Shown here piece after piece: positions 6,087-8,555 of a stretch of DNA of 8,555 nucleotides. Where the stretch lies: assembly GCA_946480845.1 (NCBI GenBank), contig CAMLLJ010000116.1:1-8555 (forward strand), in the 5' to 3' direction. Within the stretch, counting starts at the first letter, position 1. Each line of letters opens with the position of its first letter. The DNA comes from an uncultured Gemmatimonadota bacterium. GTDB lineage: Bacteria > Gemmatimonadota > Gemmatimonadetes > Gemmatimonadales > GWC2-71-9. Both the position numbers and the translations under genes were made by a program. The notes under the pieces were generated by a model, which saw nothing but the letters and a program-made list of their open reading frames with translations, was not told the origin of the DNA and made no database searches.

Positions 6087-6839
6087 TCAGCCCCCTTCGC
6101 GGCCGAGCGAGGCGCGCAGGTAGTCCCGGTTCATCCGGGTGATGGTGTCGATGCTGATTTCCTTCGGGCACGCTTCCTGGCACTCGCCGTAGAGCTGGCA
6201 GCTGCCGAAGTCCTCGAGGTCCATCTGCCGCACCATGCGCACCACGCGGCGCGCGCGCTCCGGCTGGCCCTGCGGGAGAAGGCCGAGGTGGGTGACCTTG
6301 GCCGCCGTGAACAGCGACGCGGAGCCGTTGGGGCAGGCCGCCACGCAGGCCCCGCACCCGATGCACGCCGCCGCGTCCATGGCGCGGTCGGAATCCACCT
6401 TGGGCACGGGGATCGCGTTGCCGTCCTGGGCGGCACCGGTGCGCGCGCTGATGTAGCCGCCCGCCTGGATGATCCGGTCGAGCGCCCCGCGGTCCACGCA
6501 GAGGTCGCGGATGACCGGGAAGGCGCGCGCCCGCCACGGCTCGATCCAGATGTCGTCCCCGTCGGCGAAGCTGCGCATGTGCAGCTGGCAGGTGGCAGTC
6601 CCCTGCTCCGGCCCGTGCGCGACGCCGTTGATCATCAGGCTGCAGGCCCCGCAGATCCCCTCGCGGCAGTCGTGGTCGAAGGCGATCGGGTCCTCGCCCC
6701 GCTCCTGCAGCCGCTCGTTGACGACGTCGAGCATCTCCAGGAACGACATGTCCGGGCTGATGCCCGGCGCGTCGTACCGCACCATGGCGCCAGGTGTCTC
6801 GCGGTCGTGCTGCCGCCAGACGTGCAGCGTGAGCGTCAT
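6087..6839 (-). CDS. sdhB: succinate dehydrogenase / fumarate reductase iron-sulfur subunit
   Basis: SdhB passes electrons from the FAD of SdhA through three Fe-S clusters to quinone at the membrane subunit, on the cytoplasmic face. The 250-residue product has the plant-type [2Fe-2S] motif with C58, C63, C66 and C84. It also has [12 protein letters not shown] with C159, C162, C165 and C169, and [12 protein letters not shown] with C214, C220 and C224. By comparison with E. coli SdhB, C159/C162/C165/C224 should hold [4Fe-4S] and C169/C214/C220 should hold [3Fe-4S]; the spacings are identical. Overall wording ([47 protein letters not shown]) is that of the Bacteroidetes-like group, which works with a single di-haem cytochrome b subunit. 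The ATG at 6839 has GAAGGG 6 nt upstream and lies 23 nt after the sdhA stop. Sequence alone does not say whether the enzyme oxidises succinate or reduces fumarate. Confidence 0.97.
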   Translation of the reverse strand: MTLTLHVWRQHDRETPGAMVRYDAPGISPDMSFLEMLDVVNERLQERGEDPIAFDHDCREGICGACSLMINGVAHGPEQGTATCQLHMRSFADGDDIWIEPWRARAFPVIRDLCVDRGALDRIIQAGGYISARTGAAQDGNAIPVPKVDSDRAMDAAACIGCGACVAACPNGSASLFTAAKVTHLGLLPQGQPERARRVVRMVRQMDLEDFGSCQLYGECQEACPKEISIDTITRMNRDYLRASLGREGG

Positions 6840-6862
6840 CGTCCGCCCTTCGGCCGCCGCCG

Positions 6863-8555
<1,693 letters not shown>

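Noticed and set aside
5083..6123. 346-codon plus-strand frame opposite the barrel-protein gene
   Set aside because: No family resemblance and biased composition. The minus-strand gene has a signal peptide and fits the operon spacing.

Overview
This is a strongly GC-rich bacterial window with tightly packed genes. All genes belong to core metabolism or look like cell-envelope proteins. I see no mobile element, CRISPR array, tRNA or rRNA. The succinate dehydrogenase is of the type found in Bacteroidetes and related phyla. Together with a Big-1-type Ig domain fused to an LVIVD-like propeller and the high GC, this suggests a Gram-negative bacterium, most likely Gemmatimonadota. That placement is inference, not proof.

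Left part (1-522, minus strand): the start of a respiratory complex I (nuo) operon. nuoA is complete. nuoB overlaps it by 10 nt and runs off the left edge. A 170-bp divergent intergenic region (523-692) holds a plausible promoter for each direction and a near-perfect CRP-type inverted repeat (545-560).

Middle part (693-3265, plus strand): dcd (dCTP deaminase), then after 23 nt a secreted M1-family zinc metallopeptidase with a complete HEXXH-X18-E site. The gap between them holds CCTCC-ACC-GGAGG, a small hairpin that would mask the peptidase ribosome binding site and could couple its translation to dcd. A GC hairpin over the peptidase stop codon (3254-3271) sits at the convergent junction with the next operon.

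Right part (3282-8555, minus strand): one tight operon read from right to left. It contains sdhA (the N-terminal ~75 residues lie beyond the window), sdhB (all 11 cluster cysteines present), an unnamed His-rich protein with a signal peptide that looks like an outer-membrane beta-barrel, and a lipoprotein made of a Big-1-like Ig domain and a seven-bladed LVIVD-like propeller. Gaps are 23, 11 and 7 nt, and the last gene's Shine-Dalgarno overlaps the preceding stop codon.

The part most worth a second look is this barrel plus propeller-lipoprotein pair attached to succinate dehydrogenase. The propeller carries a histidine at the same point of five of its seven blades, which could form a ring in its central channel. 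I cannot assign a function to the pair from sequence alone.
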